Shown here: piece after piece, positions 30,062 to 38,802 of the stretch
How positions within the stretch are numbered: the stretch's first letter is position 1
Layout: each line of letters starts with the position of its first letter
NCBI GenBank assembly: GCA_017532025.1
Contig: JAFXJX010000075.1
Coordinates: 1-40,025, forward strand
DNA: 40,025 bases
DNA from: Clostridia bacterium
GTDB taxonomy: Bacteria > Bacillota > Clostridia > Oscillospirales > CAG-272
Direction of reading: 5' to 3'
Translations under genes and position numbers: made by a program
Notes under the pieces: model-generated
Told to the model about the DNA's origin: nothing
Database searches by the model: none
The model's input: only the letters and a program-made list of their open reading frames with translations

Positions 30062-31396
30062 TTATCGTTTCAACAAACTCTTATGCGGAAAGGGGTTTTT
30101 CAGGTTATCCCAAAAAAGGAACAAATATCCCTCTTCTGCCGAAACCGTAGCTTCTTGACCCACAAAATGATTGCTCACGCCAAGTGCCTTGTCCTGAAGT
30201 AGCGTACCGTTGCACAAAGGGTACAAAAGCCCTTCGATCGAAACGCCCTCGCAAACTTCACTTGCCGCAAAAACTGACAAAATACCCTCGCAGGTCTGAG
30301 AAAATTCAAAGCACTCACCACCGCAAAGTACCGTCACAACACCCTCTTTGCCCACAAGATAGGCAGAAATACCACGTTTGGCAAGCGACAAAACAAGCGC
30401 CATATTGGCAAGCGTGTGGTCAAGCCGACCGCCCGTACCGCCAAACAGGAAAAAGCTGTCGCATCCGCGGGCAAGCCCTTCTTTTACGGCAAGCGCCATA
30501 TCGGTATCATCCTTCATCACAGGGAAACGAAGCGTTTCCACCCCCTCGGGAACAGTTCCAAGCGAATCAAAATCACCCACGGCAAGGTTGGGCTTGATGC
30601 CGTAGGCTTCGGTATGCAGCAACCCGCCGTCGGCGGCAATCACAAAGGCATCGCGCGCAAGATCACGCAATTCTCCGTGATAGTCTCCCGCGCCAAATAT
30701 ACAGCACCTCGCGCATCCTCCAAAAGAATCCCACACACCGCCTTCGGGTAGCGGCAAAGAAAAGGTCATATATTCACCGCTTGTCGGATGGTGAAAGCCG
30801 ATGCAAGCCGAAAAAAGTGCTACGTTTTGCCCGCCAATCGTCGATCCATAGCGTTTATCCCCCACAAGCGGATGGCGGCGCGAAGCAAACTGCACGCGAA
30901 TCTGATGCGTGCGCCCCGTGCCAAGCTTCACGCGACAAAGTGAAAGCGCACCCTTTTCGGTTTCAAGTGCCGAAAGCACGCAAAACGTCAGCCGCGCGTC
31001 CTTTACCCCCGCTCTCTTGCGGTCGGTGACGTAGCTTTTGTTTTTCTTCGCATCGCGAAAGAGGTAGTCAAACATCTCCCCCGCTTTGCCAAGGTCAGCT
31101 TCAACATTGCCCTCGCAAACGGCAAAATATTCTTTTTGCATCCCACCGCGCGCAATTTCCTCAGAAAGTGCCGCCGCGCTCTTTTTGTTTTTGACAAATA
31201 CCATCACGCCGCCCACTGCGGCGTCAAGTCGGTGGAGTACGTACGGCGTTGCTTTTTCGCCTGTTTGGGCAAAGTGCTCCGAAAGCAACGTCAGCATATC
31301 GCTTCCCTTGCCCTCGGCATCGGCTTGCGACAACACCCCAACAGGCTTTTCACATACGACGATGGCGCGGTCTTCATATAAAATATTGAGTTTCAT
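30062..31396 (-). CDS. RluA-family pseudouridine synthase fused to thiamine pyrophosphokinase
   Basis: A 444-residue two-enzyme fusion in one uninterrupted frame. Residues 1-215 form an RluA-type pseudouridine synthase without S4 domain: KPVGVLSQ, HRLDAAVGG with catalytic Asp58, and GRTHQIRVQF (161-170). Residues about 230-432 form thiamine pyrophosphokinase: AADGGLLH (254-261), GDFDSLG (274-280), DDTDMALAV (296-304) and GGTGGRLDHTLAN (319-331), the Mg-ATP and thiamine site. One half would modify RNA uridines; the other makes thiamine diphosphate. Both sets of key residues look intact. The ATG at 31396 has GGAG five bases upstream. Separate genes are the norm, so this fusion is unusual. Confidence 0.92.
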   Translation of the reverse strand: MKLNILYEDRAIVVCEKPVGVLSQADAEGKGSDMLTLLSEHFAQTGEKATPYVLHRLDAAVGGVMVFVKNKKSAAALSEEIARGGMQKEYFAVCEGNVEADLGKAGEMFDYLFRDAKKNKSYVTDRKRAGVKDARLTFCVLSALETEKGALSLCRVKLGTGRTHQIRVQFASRRHPLVGDKRYGSTIGGQNVALFSACIGFHHPTSGEYMTFSLPLPEGGVWDSFGGCARCCIFGAGDYHGELRDLARDAFVIAADGGLLHTEAYGIKPNLAVGDFDSLGTVPEGVETLRFPVMKDDTDMALAVKEGLARGCDSFFLFGGTGGRLDHTLANMALVLSLAKRGISAYLVGKEGVVTVLCGGECFEFSQTCEGILSVFAASEVCEGVSIEGLLYPLCNGTLLQDKALGVSNHFVGQEATVSAEEGYLFLFWDNLKNPFPHKSLLKR

Positions 31397-31456
31397 GGTC
31401 ACTCCGAAATCATGTTCTTTACGTTCTTGTGTTGCGGACAACCTAAACTTCCAATA

Positions 31457-32845
31457 TCATTCAAAATCAAGTCCGCCCTTAACCTTAATGCCTTGGCGAA
31501 GCTTGGCAACTGCCGATGCGGCAACTGCCACAAACACAACGCGGATCACAAGGTCAATGGTAAAGAATGTGGGAAAATAGACCTGAAGCAAGGGGAACAC
31601 CGCGCAGGAAAGCGAGGTGAGAATCGAAACGACAAACAAAGCAACAAGCGGCTTGCGAAGCGCATTTTTGGCATCGCGGTCGGCTTTTTCCTCGTGATGG
31701 CGCAGGGCATCGGTTTTGTCTTTGTCGTCCACCATGCTCTCCGGAACTCCCGCCTGCTCGTCAATCAGCTTCTTCATGATACGAAGAATGGTGAGCATCA
31801 TCACAAAAAAGACGATTTGTGAAAGCGCTACGATCAGGTTGATGCCCAAATATTCGTCAAAGATCTCAAACACGCCTTCAATATCCACAATAATCGTTTC
31901 GGAAAAGCCGAAGCCTGCGTCTTCGAGGTAATATTTGTCGGCAAAAAGGTAGAGCAACACATACGAAATACCCGATGTAACAAAATACAAAGCCGATGAA
32001 ATCACACCAACAAGCGCTTCCTTTTTGAAAAAGCGGCGCATCAGAACAAAGAATATAAGGAACAAAACCGCCGAAATCATGGGAGGCAGAATGCTGTAGC
32101 CTTCGATCTTGAGTTCCAAACACAGCAAAAACGCGTAGAGCAAAAAGCTGAGCGACAAAATGCTGTGACGATAGATGAAGGATTCGGTTTCGCTGTAATA
32201 CGCCGCCGCGCGGGTATTGATGACATCCAGCATTGCCTTTTCCCTCTTCACAACACGGAAGAAGGAAACCGTCATGGCAAGCCATACAATGCCCACCACC
32301 AGAATCAGTACAAAAGCAAACACCGTGAACACACCGCGGTAGTTTTGCCAAGAGGCAATACCCGTGCCTGTTACCTCGCCATAGCGTGCATCGTCAAGCA
32401 AAGTGAGGTCGGGCAGGAAGGCAAACACCGACTTGGCGGCAAGGAAAATCAGCGTGAAAACGCGGATCATTTTGATCTTTTCAAACATTTTGGGCTGTTC
32501 TTCCGCACTGCCGAAATCTTCCAGGCCTATGAAAAGGTTTGAAAAAGCCTGCCACGAGAAAAAGATTTCAAACGCCGCAAACACCATGGCAATGAGAAGG
32601 AGCATCAGCTGTTCGGTACCGGTGAAAAAGCTGTAAAAATACAGCGAGCCGAGCTTAATCAGCTCTATGATCGTCAGCATCCGAAGCGCTCTTGCCGCAT
32701 CCGCCATGCGCGATTGAATATGTGAAAAAGGCGTGATGCCGTAAAGAATCAATCCCACGCCGACAGCATCCGGCAAAATATCGATCAAATTGACGTTCGG
32801 GTTGAACAAAAAGAACAAACCTGCGATGATAGCACTGAGTTTCAT
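31457..32845 (-). CDS. Hypothetical polytopic membrane protein (PD-motif family)
   Basis: A 462-residue membrane protein with about ten predicted helices and a charged cytoplasmic segment near 375-405 (DDKDKTDALRHHEEKADRDAK). I do not recognise the family. Near the N-terminus it reads NLIDILPDAVGVGLILYG, which resembles SVDVFPDLAGYLFML of the upstream neighbour, so the two may be related halves of one system. The ATG at 32845 follows the neighbour's stop by 22 bases and carries GGTGAG upstream. Location in the secA run suggests constitutive expression; function unknown. Confidence 0.78.
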   Translation of the reverse strand: MKLSAIIAGLFFLFNPNVNLIDILPDAVGVGLILYGITPFSHIQSRMADAARALRMLTIIELIKLGSLYFYSFFTGTEQLMLLLIAMVFAAFEIFFSWQAFSNLFIGLEDFGSAEEQPKMFEKIKMIRVFTLIFLAAKSVFAFLPDLTLLDDARYGEVTGTGIASWQNYRGVFTVFAFVLILVVGIVWLAMTVSFFRVVKREKAMLDVINTRAAAYYSETESFIYRHSILSLSFLLYAFLLCLELKIEGYSILPPMISAVLFLIFFVLMRRFFKKEALVGVISSALYFVTSGISYVLLYLFADKYYLEDAGFGFSETIIVDIEGVFEIFDEYLGINLIVALSQIVFFVMMLTILRIMKKLIDEQAGVPESMVDDKDKTDALRHHEEKADRDAKNALRKPLVALFVVSILTSLSCAVFPLLQVYFPTFFTIDLVIRVVFVAVAASAVAKLRQGIKVKGGLDFE

Positions 32846-32867
32846 TGTCACTCACCAAGCGTCCTAA

Positions 32868-33532
32868 TTATCGGCCGCCCTTTCCTTTCTTGTTTTTATT
32901 AAAGAATTTGGCAAACGGATTTGCCGCATCCTCGGGGGTAATTCGCTCCTCCCCCTCGTAACAGATATACATATAGCACTGAAAGAGCATCCACTCTGCC
33001 ATAATCACGAATATAAGCCATACGATCATCAAACCGTAACGCAAAAAGCCAACAAAGCTGCCGAATACAGGGAGCGAAAGATCGTCTGCCAGCATAAACA
33101 AAAACTGTGCCGCATAATACGCCGTTCCGATCACGGCAAGAAGCTTGGCGCGCGAGGCAATGGCAGGAAGCTCCACTTCCGTCGCCAGCGCTTAATACCG
33201 CCAAACAGGCAGAAAAAGGCAATCGGCTGCAGGATGATGGTGGCATACTGTAACCCGTGCAAAACCTTTTCAAGCACAGCGGGATAAATATCAAACAGCG
33301 AAAGCATACTCGCACCGTAGATCATAGCACCTACCGCCACAAGCGGCAAAAGACACTTTTTGAATCGTGCAAAGCCCTTGGCGTAATCCTCAAGACGCCA
33401 GGCGGCGGTCAGCATGAAAAGGTATCCTGCAAGATCAGGGAAAACGTCCACGCTGAGAGCGTAGTCCGCCGAGGTGGCAATGCTAAGCTCAATCATCATG
33501 AGAAAGCCGTAAAACAAAAAGCCAAATCCCAT
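32868..33532 (-). pseudogene. Membrane protein gene with single-base frameshift
   Basis: Two overlapping leftward frames join into one protein of about 221 residues. The first frame (start MGFGFLFYGFLMMIELS, AAAGGA upstream) runs through SVDVFPDLAGYLFML to FCLFGGIK and then becomes a basic tail that stops. The second frame continues, as LATEVELPAIASRAKLLAVI, through two more helices to a Lys-rich end. Adding one G after the AAG at 33191 restores one frame (GGIKALATEVELPA). The break is therefore a one-base deletion between about 33189 and 33191, either genuine or a sequence error. About six helices are expected in the intact protein. It lies 21 bases after secA. Confidence 0.72.
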
Positions 33533-33553
33533 TTTTTTATCCTTTACTTTCTA

Positions 33554-36310
33554 TCAGTCTCTTGCGCCGCAGCATTTTTTGTACTTCTTTCCGCTGCCGC
33601 AGGGGCAGGGATCATTGGCGCCAACTTTGGGTTCTTTGCGAACCGTGGGCGCTTTTTTTACAGGCGCTTTGTTACCGTCTCCCGCAAAACCTGCCGTTGT
33701 GGGCTTTGCCACCTCGGTGCGGCGAATCGGTTCTTCGCGCTTCACAAGCGAAAGGAGTGTTCTCACCGTGCGCTCGCGAATCGTTTCTACCATTTCGTCA
33801 AACATATCCGCACCCTGAAGGCGGTATTCGTCAACAGGGTTTCTCTGCGCATAAGCGTTCAGAGTAATGCCACTCTTCAAGTCTTCCATCGCGTCGATGT
33901 GATCCATCCAAAGCGTATCAACGTGGCGCAGTAAGAAAATGCGTTCGATCTCGCGCATATTTTCTTCGCCAAACATAGCTTCCTTCTCTTTGTAAATGGC
34001 AAACGCCTTTTCCACAATCGCCTCGCTGAAAGACTCCTTGGTCAGGGACATCAGCACATTTTCGTCAAATTCCACATCTTCATCCTTTAGAAGATAGCCG
34101 TAGAAATGCGTTTTGAGTGCGGCAAGATTCCATTCAGCAGGGTTATCGGAAGAACAGAAGGTGTAAACCGCACCCTCCACGGTCTGACGGATCATGGTCT
34201 GAATTTTTTCGTGCAAATCCTTGCCGTCAAGCACCTCGTTACGCTGTGCGTAAATGATGCTTCTCTGCTGATTCATCACGTCGTCGTAAGACAAAACGTT
34301 CTTTCTGCGTCGGAAGTTCATTTCCTCAAGATTCTTCTGCGCGCGCTCAATCGAGCCGGACAAAAGACTTGCGGCAATCGGCTGATCTTCGCCAAGTCCC
34401 ACGCGATCCACCATGCCGGCAACGCGCTGTGCACCGAACAGACGCATGAGATCATCCTCCAGCGAGAGATAGAAGCAGCTCTCGCCGGGGTCGCCCTGAC
34501 GGCCTGAACGGCCGCGAAGCTGGTTATCGATACGGCGGCTCTCATGGCGTTCTGTACCAATGATGAAAAGACCGCCTGCCGCGCGAACCTCTTCGGCTTC
34601 GGGGGCTATTTCTTCTTTATACTGTTCAAAGAGCTGCTTATACACTTCGCGTGCGGCAAGCACTTCGTCAGAGACCGAAAGCGACGAGCCAACCGCAAGA
34701 CCGATCACGTCTTCTTCATAGCAAAGCTTGCGCATTTGCTGTTTTGCCATAAATTCGGCGTTACCGCCCAGCATAATATCGGTACCGCGTCCTGCCATGT
34801 TGGTGGAAATCGTCACTCTTCCCTTTTTGCCCGCCATCGCCACAATCTCAGCTTCTCTTTCGTGGTGCTTGGCGTTCAGAACAGTATGCTTGATGCCGCG
34901 CTGTTTGAGGCGTTTGGAAAGCTCTTCCGATTTTTCAATCGAAACCGTACCCACAAGCACAGGCTGTCCCTTTTCGTGGCACTCGATCACGCGGTTGATG
35001 ATGGCATTGTACTTGCCTTCAATCGATTTATACACCTGGTCCTCGTGATCTTTACGGATCATCGGCATATTGGTGGGGATCTCCACCACGTCAAGACGGT
35101 AGATCTCACGGAATTCTTCATCCTCAGTCAAAGCCGTACCGGTCATACCCGAGAGCTTTTTGTACATACGGAAATAGTTCTGGAAGGTGATGGTGGCAAG
35201 CGTGCGGTTTTCCTTTTTCACTTCCACCTTTTCTTTGGCTTCAATTGCCTGGTGCAAGCCGTCAGAGAAACGGCGTCCGGGCATGATACGGCCTGTGAAC
35301 GAGTCAACGATCAACACCTCGTCATCCTTCACCACATAGTCCACGTCACGCTTCATCGTGCCGTAAGCGCGCATTGCCTGATTCACATGATGGGCAATGG
35401 TGGCGTTTTCGGGGTCGGAATAGTTTTCAATGCCGAAAAATTCTTCCACGCGGGCAATACCCTTGGCGGTCAGCACCACCGAATGTGCCTTTTCTTCCAC
35501 AATGTAATCGGCATCGGGATCGGATTCGAGTTTGTCCGTGGTCTGCTTGGCATCCACCTCTTTGATGCGGAATTGACGCATACGCGACACCAAACGGTCG
35601 GCTCTTTGATACATATCGGTCGATTTTTCGCCCTCGCCCGAAATGATCAGAGGGGTTCTTGCTTCGTCAATGAGGATCGAGTCCACTTCGTCAACGATCG
35701 CAAAGATATGACCTCTCTGAGAGAGCGATTCCTTATGAACCACCATATTGTCACGCAGATAGTCAAAGCCAAACTCGTTGTTCGTGCCGTAGGTAATGTC
35801 GGCATTGTACGCTTCTTGCTTTTCCGCCTTGCTCTGTCCGTGTACCACAAGACCTGTGGTAAGACCCAAAAAGCCGTACACTCTGCCCATTTCCTCCGCA
35901 CCGAGGCGGGCAAGATATTCGTTCACGGTGACAATATGCACGCCGTTTCCGGTGAGTGCGTTAAGGTAGGCGGGGAGCGTTGCCACAAGGGTTTTACCTT
36001 CACCGGTCTTCATTTCGGCAATGCGTCCCTGATGGAGCACGATACCGCCCATCAGCTGCACGCGGAAGGGGCGTTTACCCAGCACACGGTCAGCTGCTTC
36101 GCGCACTGTCGCAAAGGCATCGGGCAAAATATCGTCAAGTGTTTCCCCCGCGGCAAGACGGGCTTTGAGCTTTGCCGTCATACCGCGAAGCTCGCTATCG
36201 CTGTACTCTTTGTAAGTATCGGCAAGCGATTCGATCTGATTGACGATCGGTACGATCTTTTTGATCTGCTTTTCGCTGTAAGTGCCGAAAATCTTAGTGA
36301 TAAGTCCCAT
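33554..36310 (-). CDS. secA: Protein translocase subunit SecA
   Basis: A 918-residue SecA, normal length. It begins [19 protein letters not shown]. Nucleotide-binding domain 1 has Walker A MKTGEGKT (100-107) and Walker [22 protein letters not shown] (helicase motif V) and [10 protein letters not shown] (motif VI) follow. Preprotein-binding and scaffold domains come next, and the C-terminal zinc-binding tail is [13 protein letters not shown] (903-915). It drives Sec-dependent export by ATP hydrolysis, needed here for the surface lipoproteins and the GH92 enzyme. AGAGGA precedes the ATG. It is the first of five leftward genes with gaps of 12 to 60 bases. Confidence 0.97.
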   Translation of the reverse strand: MGLITKIFGTYSEKQIKKIVPIVNQIESLADTYKEYSDSELRGMTAKLKARLAAGETLDDILPDAFATVREAADRVLGKRPFRVQLMGGIVLHQGRIAEMKTGEGKTLVATLPAYLNALTGNGVHIVTVNEYLARLGAEEMGRVYGFLGLTTGLVVHGQSKAEKQEAYNADITYGTNNEFGFDYLRDNMVVHKESLSQRGHIFAIVDEVDSILIDEARTPLIISGEGEKSTDMYQRADRLVSRMRQFRIKEVDAKQTTDKLESDPDADYIVEEKAHSVVLTAKGIARVEEFFGIENYSDPENATIAHHVNQAMRAYGTMKRDVDYVVKDDEVLIVDSFTGRIMPGRRFSDGLHQAIEAKEKVEVKKENRTLATITFQNYFRMYKKLSGMTGTALTEDEEFREIYRLDVVEIPTNMPMIRKDHEDQVYKSIEGKYNAIINRVIECHEKGQPVLVGTVSIEKSEELSKRLKQRGIKHTVLNAKHHEREAEIVAMAGKKGRVTISTNMAGRGTDIMLGGNAEFMAKQQMRKLCYEEDVIGLAVGSSLSVSDEVLAAREVYKQLFEQYKEEIAPEAEEVRAAGGLFIIGTERHESRRIDNQLRGRSGRQGDPGESCFYLSLEDDLMRLFGAQRVAGMVDRVGLGEDQPIAASLLSGSIERAQKNLEEMNFRRRKNVLSYDDVMNQQRSIIYAQRNEVLDGKDLHEKIQTMIRQTVEGAVYTFCSSDNPAEWNLAALKTHFYGYLLKDEDVEFDENVLMSLTKESFSEAIVEKAFAIYKEKEAMFGEENMREIERIFLLRHVDTLWMDHIDAMEDLKSGITLNAYAQRNPVDEYRLQGADMFDEMVETIRERTVRTLLSLVKREEPIRRTEVAKPTTAGFAGDGNKAPVKKAPTVRKEPKVGANDPCPCGSGKKYKKCCGARD

Positions 36311-36381
36311 AGATGTTTCCTCTTTCGTAACCTTTTATGTTGTTGCGGCATTTGCCGTCCTAAAAAACAGTTTTTCATTAT

Positions 36382-36410
36382 ATTATACACCAAATTAAAA
36401 ACAATTGCAA
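36382..36410 (-). promoter_or_regulatory. Promoter of the secA run
   Basis: TTGCAA, 17-base spacer, TATAAT, leftward, with a leader of about 70 bases. I did not identify a SecM- or VemP-like arrest peptide in it. Confidence 0.85.
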
Positions 36411-36446
36411 TGCCCAATTTTTAAAAACCCACTTTTCCCTCCCTAT

Positions 36447-36475
36447 TTGACAAATACTTTCTTCTGTGCTACAAT
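36447..36475 (+). promoter_or_regulatory. Promoter of trmL
   Basis: TTGACA, 17-base spacer, TACAAT with TG one base before the -10, about 30 bases before the TTG start. Confidence 0.88.
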
Positions 36476-36505
36476 AGCATCATCACACGAAAGAGAGATT
36501 CTATT

Positions 36506-36997
36506 TTGAAAAACGTTAACATTGTACTCGTTGAGCCTGAGATCCCCCAAAACACAGGCAACATCGCGCGCACCTGCGCCGCCACAGGCGCGGCACTTCA
36601 TCTTGTGAAGCCGATGGGCTTCACCCCCACCGAATCGAAGCTCAAGCGCGCAGGACTTGATTATTGGGATAAGCTCGATATTACCTATTATGAAAACCTC
36701 GCCGATTTTATGGAACAGCACAAAAACGATGCCCTTTATTTTTTCTCCTCCAAAGCGGCAAAAAATCACACCGAGGTGGAATATCCCCAAACCGTTTATC
36801 TCGTTTTCGGCAAAGAGACAGCAGGTCTTCCCGAAGAGCTTTTGAAGGACCATTATAACGATTCTGTCCGTATCCCCATGCTCCCCGGGCTTCGCTGTCT
36901 GAATCTTTCCAACGCCGCGGCAATTGCCGTGTACGAGGTCTTCCGTCAGCGCAGCTTTGAGACCCTCACCGCCGAGGGACATCTCACCAAGTTTTGA
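36506..36997 (+). CDS. trmL: tRNA (cytidine(34)/uridine(34)-2'-O)-methyltransferase TrmL
   Basis: A 163-residue SPOUT-class methyltransferase of normal length, methylating the 2'-OH of the wobble base in tRNA-Leu(CAA) and tRNA-Leu(UAA), using SAM. The first strand is NIVLVEPEIPQNTGNIART. The knotted cofactor pocket is LVFGKETAGLP and RIPMLPGLRCLNLSNAAAI. Cys replaces the more usual Ser in the RSLNLSN motif. The start is TTG at 36506; no ATG or GTG fits upstream and the ribosome site is modest (AGAGAG). A possible substrate tRNA-Leu(UAA) gene is at 1948-2035, though one genomic copy proves nothing. It is monocistronic. Confidence 0.93.
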   Translation: MKNVNIVLVEPEIPQNTGNIARTCAATGAALHLVKPMGFTPTESKLKRAGLDYWDKLDITYYENLADFMEQHKNDALYFFSSKAAKNHTEVEYPQTVYLVFGKETAGLPEELLKDHYNDSVRIPMLPGLRCLNLSNAAAIAVYEVFRQRSFETLTAEGHLTKF

Positions 36998-37032
36998 AAA
37001 ACAGCGGACTGCCAAAGCAGTCCGCTGTTTCA
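36998..37032 (+). terminator. Terminator of trmL
   Basis: AACAGCGGACTGC pairs perfectly with GCAGTCCGCTGTT over CAAA, followed by TCATTGT. The T-run is weak but the stem very strong. Confidence 0.75.
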
Positions 37033-37033
37033 T

Positions 37034-37078
37034 TGTATCTCGAAAACCACTCGAGAGTCGCGTGGATTTCGAGATACA
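37034..37078. repeat. Inverted repeat with TCTCGAAA/TTTCGAGA arms
   Basis: TGTATCTCGAAA (37034-37045) and TTTCGAGATACA (37067-37078) are exact reverse complements. One mismatch and CCAC/GTGG extend the stem. No T-run follows, so it is not an ordinary terminator; it may be a small palindromic element between two convergent terminators. Confidence 0.7.
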
Positions 37079-37113
37079 AAAAGCGCTGTTTCAAGCGCTT
37101 GAAACAGCTCTTT
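37078..37113 (-). terminator. Terminator of the VanY-like gene
   Basis: Leftward, AGCTGTTTCAAGCGC and GCTTGAAACAGC form a strong hairpin, followed by GCTTTTTGT. Confidence 0.8.
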
Positions 37114-37124
37114 GGGAATTCAAA

Positions 37125-38153
37125 TTATTTTGCAGCCTTGTAAGCCACGATCACACCGCCAATGTTGTCGCCCGAAACGGTGTAGGTTGCACCCTTGCCA
37201 ACTTCGATTTCGAGGTCTGCAGTTACATCCTTGTACGTAAGAGTCCAAGCTTCGCCACCAACCGTAACAGAAGTGAGTGTGCCTGCCTTGATAGCAGCTA
37301 CGTAGTTCTTGAGAGAACCTGCGGTCTTGATGCCTTCTGCGTGAACAGTGCCAACGTAGCGGAGCTGACCGGCCTTGCTGTTTTCACCGCCAACGAGGCC
37401 TTCGTAAACAAAGCCGTACTTCGCAGCGTTTGCGGAGATCCACTGGTCGTAGGTTACCGAAATGTCGTCAACCGTTACCTTGAACGAAGAATAGTTCAAA
37501 CCGTAGGTGCTGCCGTTAACATAGGTACGAATCAAGAAAGCGTAACCTGTTACAAAAGCATTACCGAGATCATTGCCGGCGTCGGCAGTGTAGCCTTCAA
37601 CACGGAAGGGCTTGTCAGTACCTGCAGCAGCATCAAAGGACTGAATCATAGCTTCAAGAGCTTCAATCGCTTCGGTGCGGAGGAAATGCTTGTTGTCGAT
37701 GGTTCTGAACTTGGAAGAAATGCGGGTGAAGCCTGCATTCTTGGCATCAAGAAGAGAGGTGTTGTGGTCACCGGTAAAGAGACCGTTGACACCGGTATCG
37801 TACTTGTTAACATCGCTGATATCAAGAAGAAGACCCTTCTTCACATCAGCGGCAGTTACCTTGATCTTACCGGAATCATCTGCGGTCGATGTGGTGGGGC
37901 CAACCGGCTCTGCGGGCTTAACGGTAACAGCCGGACCGGAGATACCGGGTGTGCCTGTGCTGTCGGGTGTGTCGGTACCGGTGGGATCGCCTGTGCCGGT
38001 CGCGGGAGTAGAAGAAGCTGCGGGGTTCTGGGTGGTGGTTTCGCTGCTGCCCGAGCTTGCTATGATAACGACGACAAGAATCACCGCCACAAGAACAAGC
38101 GCAAGGATCATGATCAGCATACCGACTGACTTTTTGTTTCTGGAATCACTCAT
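37125..38153 (-). CDS. Membrane-anchored VanY-like protein, apparently catalytically inactive
   Basis: A 342-residue protein with one N-terminal membrane helix (about 9-32), a Thr/Pro/Gly-rich linker (about 35-95) and an exported domain. The middle resembles M15B D,D-carboxypeptidases (VanY): LRTEAIEALEAMIQSFDAA, FRVEGYTADAG, VTGYAFLI, QWISANAAKYGFV (237-249) and GQLRYVGTVHAEGI (262-275). In active VanY enzymes the zinc ligands lie in SGYRS...HxxGxAxD and in EPWHxRYVG. Here those His and Asp positions are replaced (TGYAFLI, GQLRYVG), so catalysis is unlikely; peptidoglycan or peptide binding is an inference. The start at 38153 has AGGA nine bases upstream. Confidence 0.72.
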   Translation of the reverse strand: MSDSRNKKSVGMLIMILALVLVAVILVVVIIASSGSSETTTQNPAASSTPATGTGDPTGTDTPDSTGTPGISGPAVTVKPAEPVGPTTSTADDSGKIKVTAADVKKGLLLDISDVNKYDTGVNGLFTGDHNTSLLDAKNAGFTRISSKFRTIDNKHFLRTEAIEALEAMIQSFDAAAGTDKPFRVEGYTADAGNDLGNAFVTGYAFLIRTYVNGSTYGLNYSSFKVTVDDISVTYDQWISANAAKYGFVYEGLVGGENSKAGQLRYVGTVHAEGIKTAGSLKNYVAAIKAGTLTSVTVGGEAWTLTYKDVTADLEIEVGKGATYTVSGDNIGGVIVAYKAAK

Positions 38154-38295
38154 TTGTTTGTATCCTGCCTTTCTTTCAACAAAGACCCCCGTCAAACACC
38201 GACGTAGGGCATTTTTGCTTCAGCGGGAACGAGGGAAAAACAAAACCGATGCTTCCAGCTGAATGTCACGATTTCCGCACTCTGCGGTTTACTAT

Positions 38296-38324
38296 ATTAT
38301 ACAACACATTTATACAACATTCAA
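38296..38324 (-). promoter_or_regulatory. Promoter of the VanY-like gene
   Basis: TTGAAT, 17-base spacer, TATAAT. It gives an untranslated leader of about 140 bases, which holds the small hairpin CCGCACTCTGCGG but nothing I recognise. Confidence 0.82.
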
Positions 38325-38363
38325 TATTTTATTTTGTTAATTCTTTGTGAACTAAATATTAAC

Positions 38364-38600
38364 TCATTGTGTCCGACGCGTTTTTTTCATGTACCAATCC
38401 AAGCCCAGCCCCAAAAGAGCCGTCAGAAACAGTCCCCTCATGGCGCACGCAGCAACAAGCGCTGCCGCGCGGTGGGAATGCTCAAAGAAAATATCACCCC
38501 CGTTTGCCAACTCCAAAGCAAGTGCAAGATAAACAAGAATCATGGCAATCGAAAGAAAAATTGCCCCAAACGACATCTTTTCAAACGTAATAGCGCGCAC
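38364..38600 (-). CDS. Small two-helix membrane protein, unknown
   Basis: A 78-residue protein starting at a GTG, read as MRAITFEKMSFGAIFLS. AAGGAG lies nine bases before the GTG, which is the main support for a real gene. Two hydrophobic helices (about 10-31 and 45-67) are joined by a short polar loop with Glu, His and Arg, and the tail is basic (YMKKTRRTQ). I do not recognise it. No terminator separates it from the VanY-like gene 210 bases downstream, so read-through is possible. A shorter version from Met9 would also fit. Confidence 0.6.
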   Translation of the reverse strand: MRAITFEKMSFGAIFLSIAMILVYLALALELANGGDIFFEHSHRAAALVAACAMRGLFLTALLGLGLDWYMKKTRRTQ

Positions 38601-38629
38601 AAAGAATCTCTCCTTCTCTTTTTTTCTTC

Positions 38630-38640
38630 ATTATAGCAAG
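38630..38640 (-). promoter_or_regulatory. Probable extended -10 promoter of the small membrane protein gene
   Basis: Leftward, TTGCTATAAT gives an extended -10 (TG, one base, TATAAT). No good -35 is seen at 17 bases. It lies about 30 bases before the GTG start. Confidence 0.5.
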
Positions 38641-38701
38641 CCTTGCGAAGAAATTCCATGATATATTTTTGTCAATCTTTCCAAAAAATTTCAAAAAACA
38701 G

Positions 38702-38730
38702 TTGATTTTTTCGAGCGCTTCTTGTATAAT
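38702..38730 (+). promoter_or_regulatory. Promoter of the IscU-like/GGGtGRT operon
   Basis: TTGATT, 17-base spacer, TATAAT, with a leader of about 65 bases before the first start codon. Confidence 0.83.
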
Positions 38731-38802
38731 GAAAGCGTAAAATGTGAAGATATGGCTATTTTCACACCAAAACAGCAAATAAATTGTAAGGAGATAAAGA
38801 TT

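Noticed and set aside
36311-36381. SecM-like arrest peptide in the secA leader
   Set aside because: The leader is about 70 bases and holds no ribosome-site-led frame of useful length.
34544-36424. A 626-codon open frame on the + strand
   Set aside because: It lies entirely antisense to secA, whose motifs are unambiguous, and its translation is His/Phe/Cys-rich without any family motif or ribosome site.
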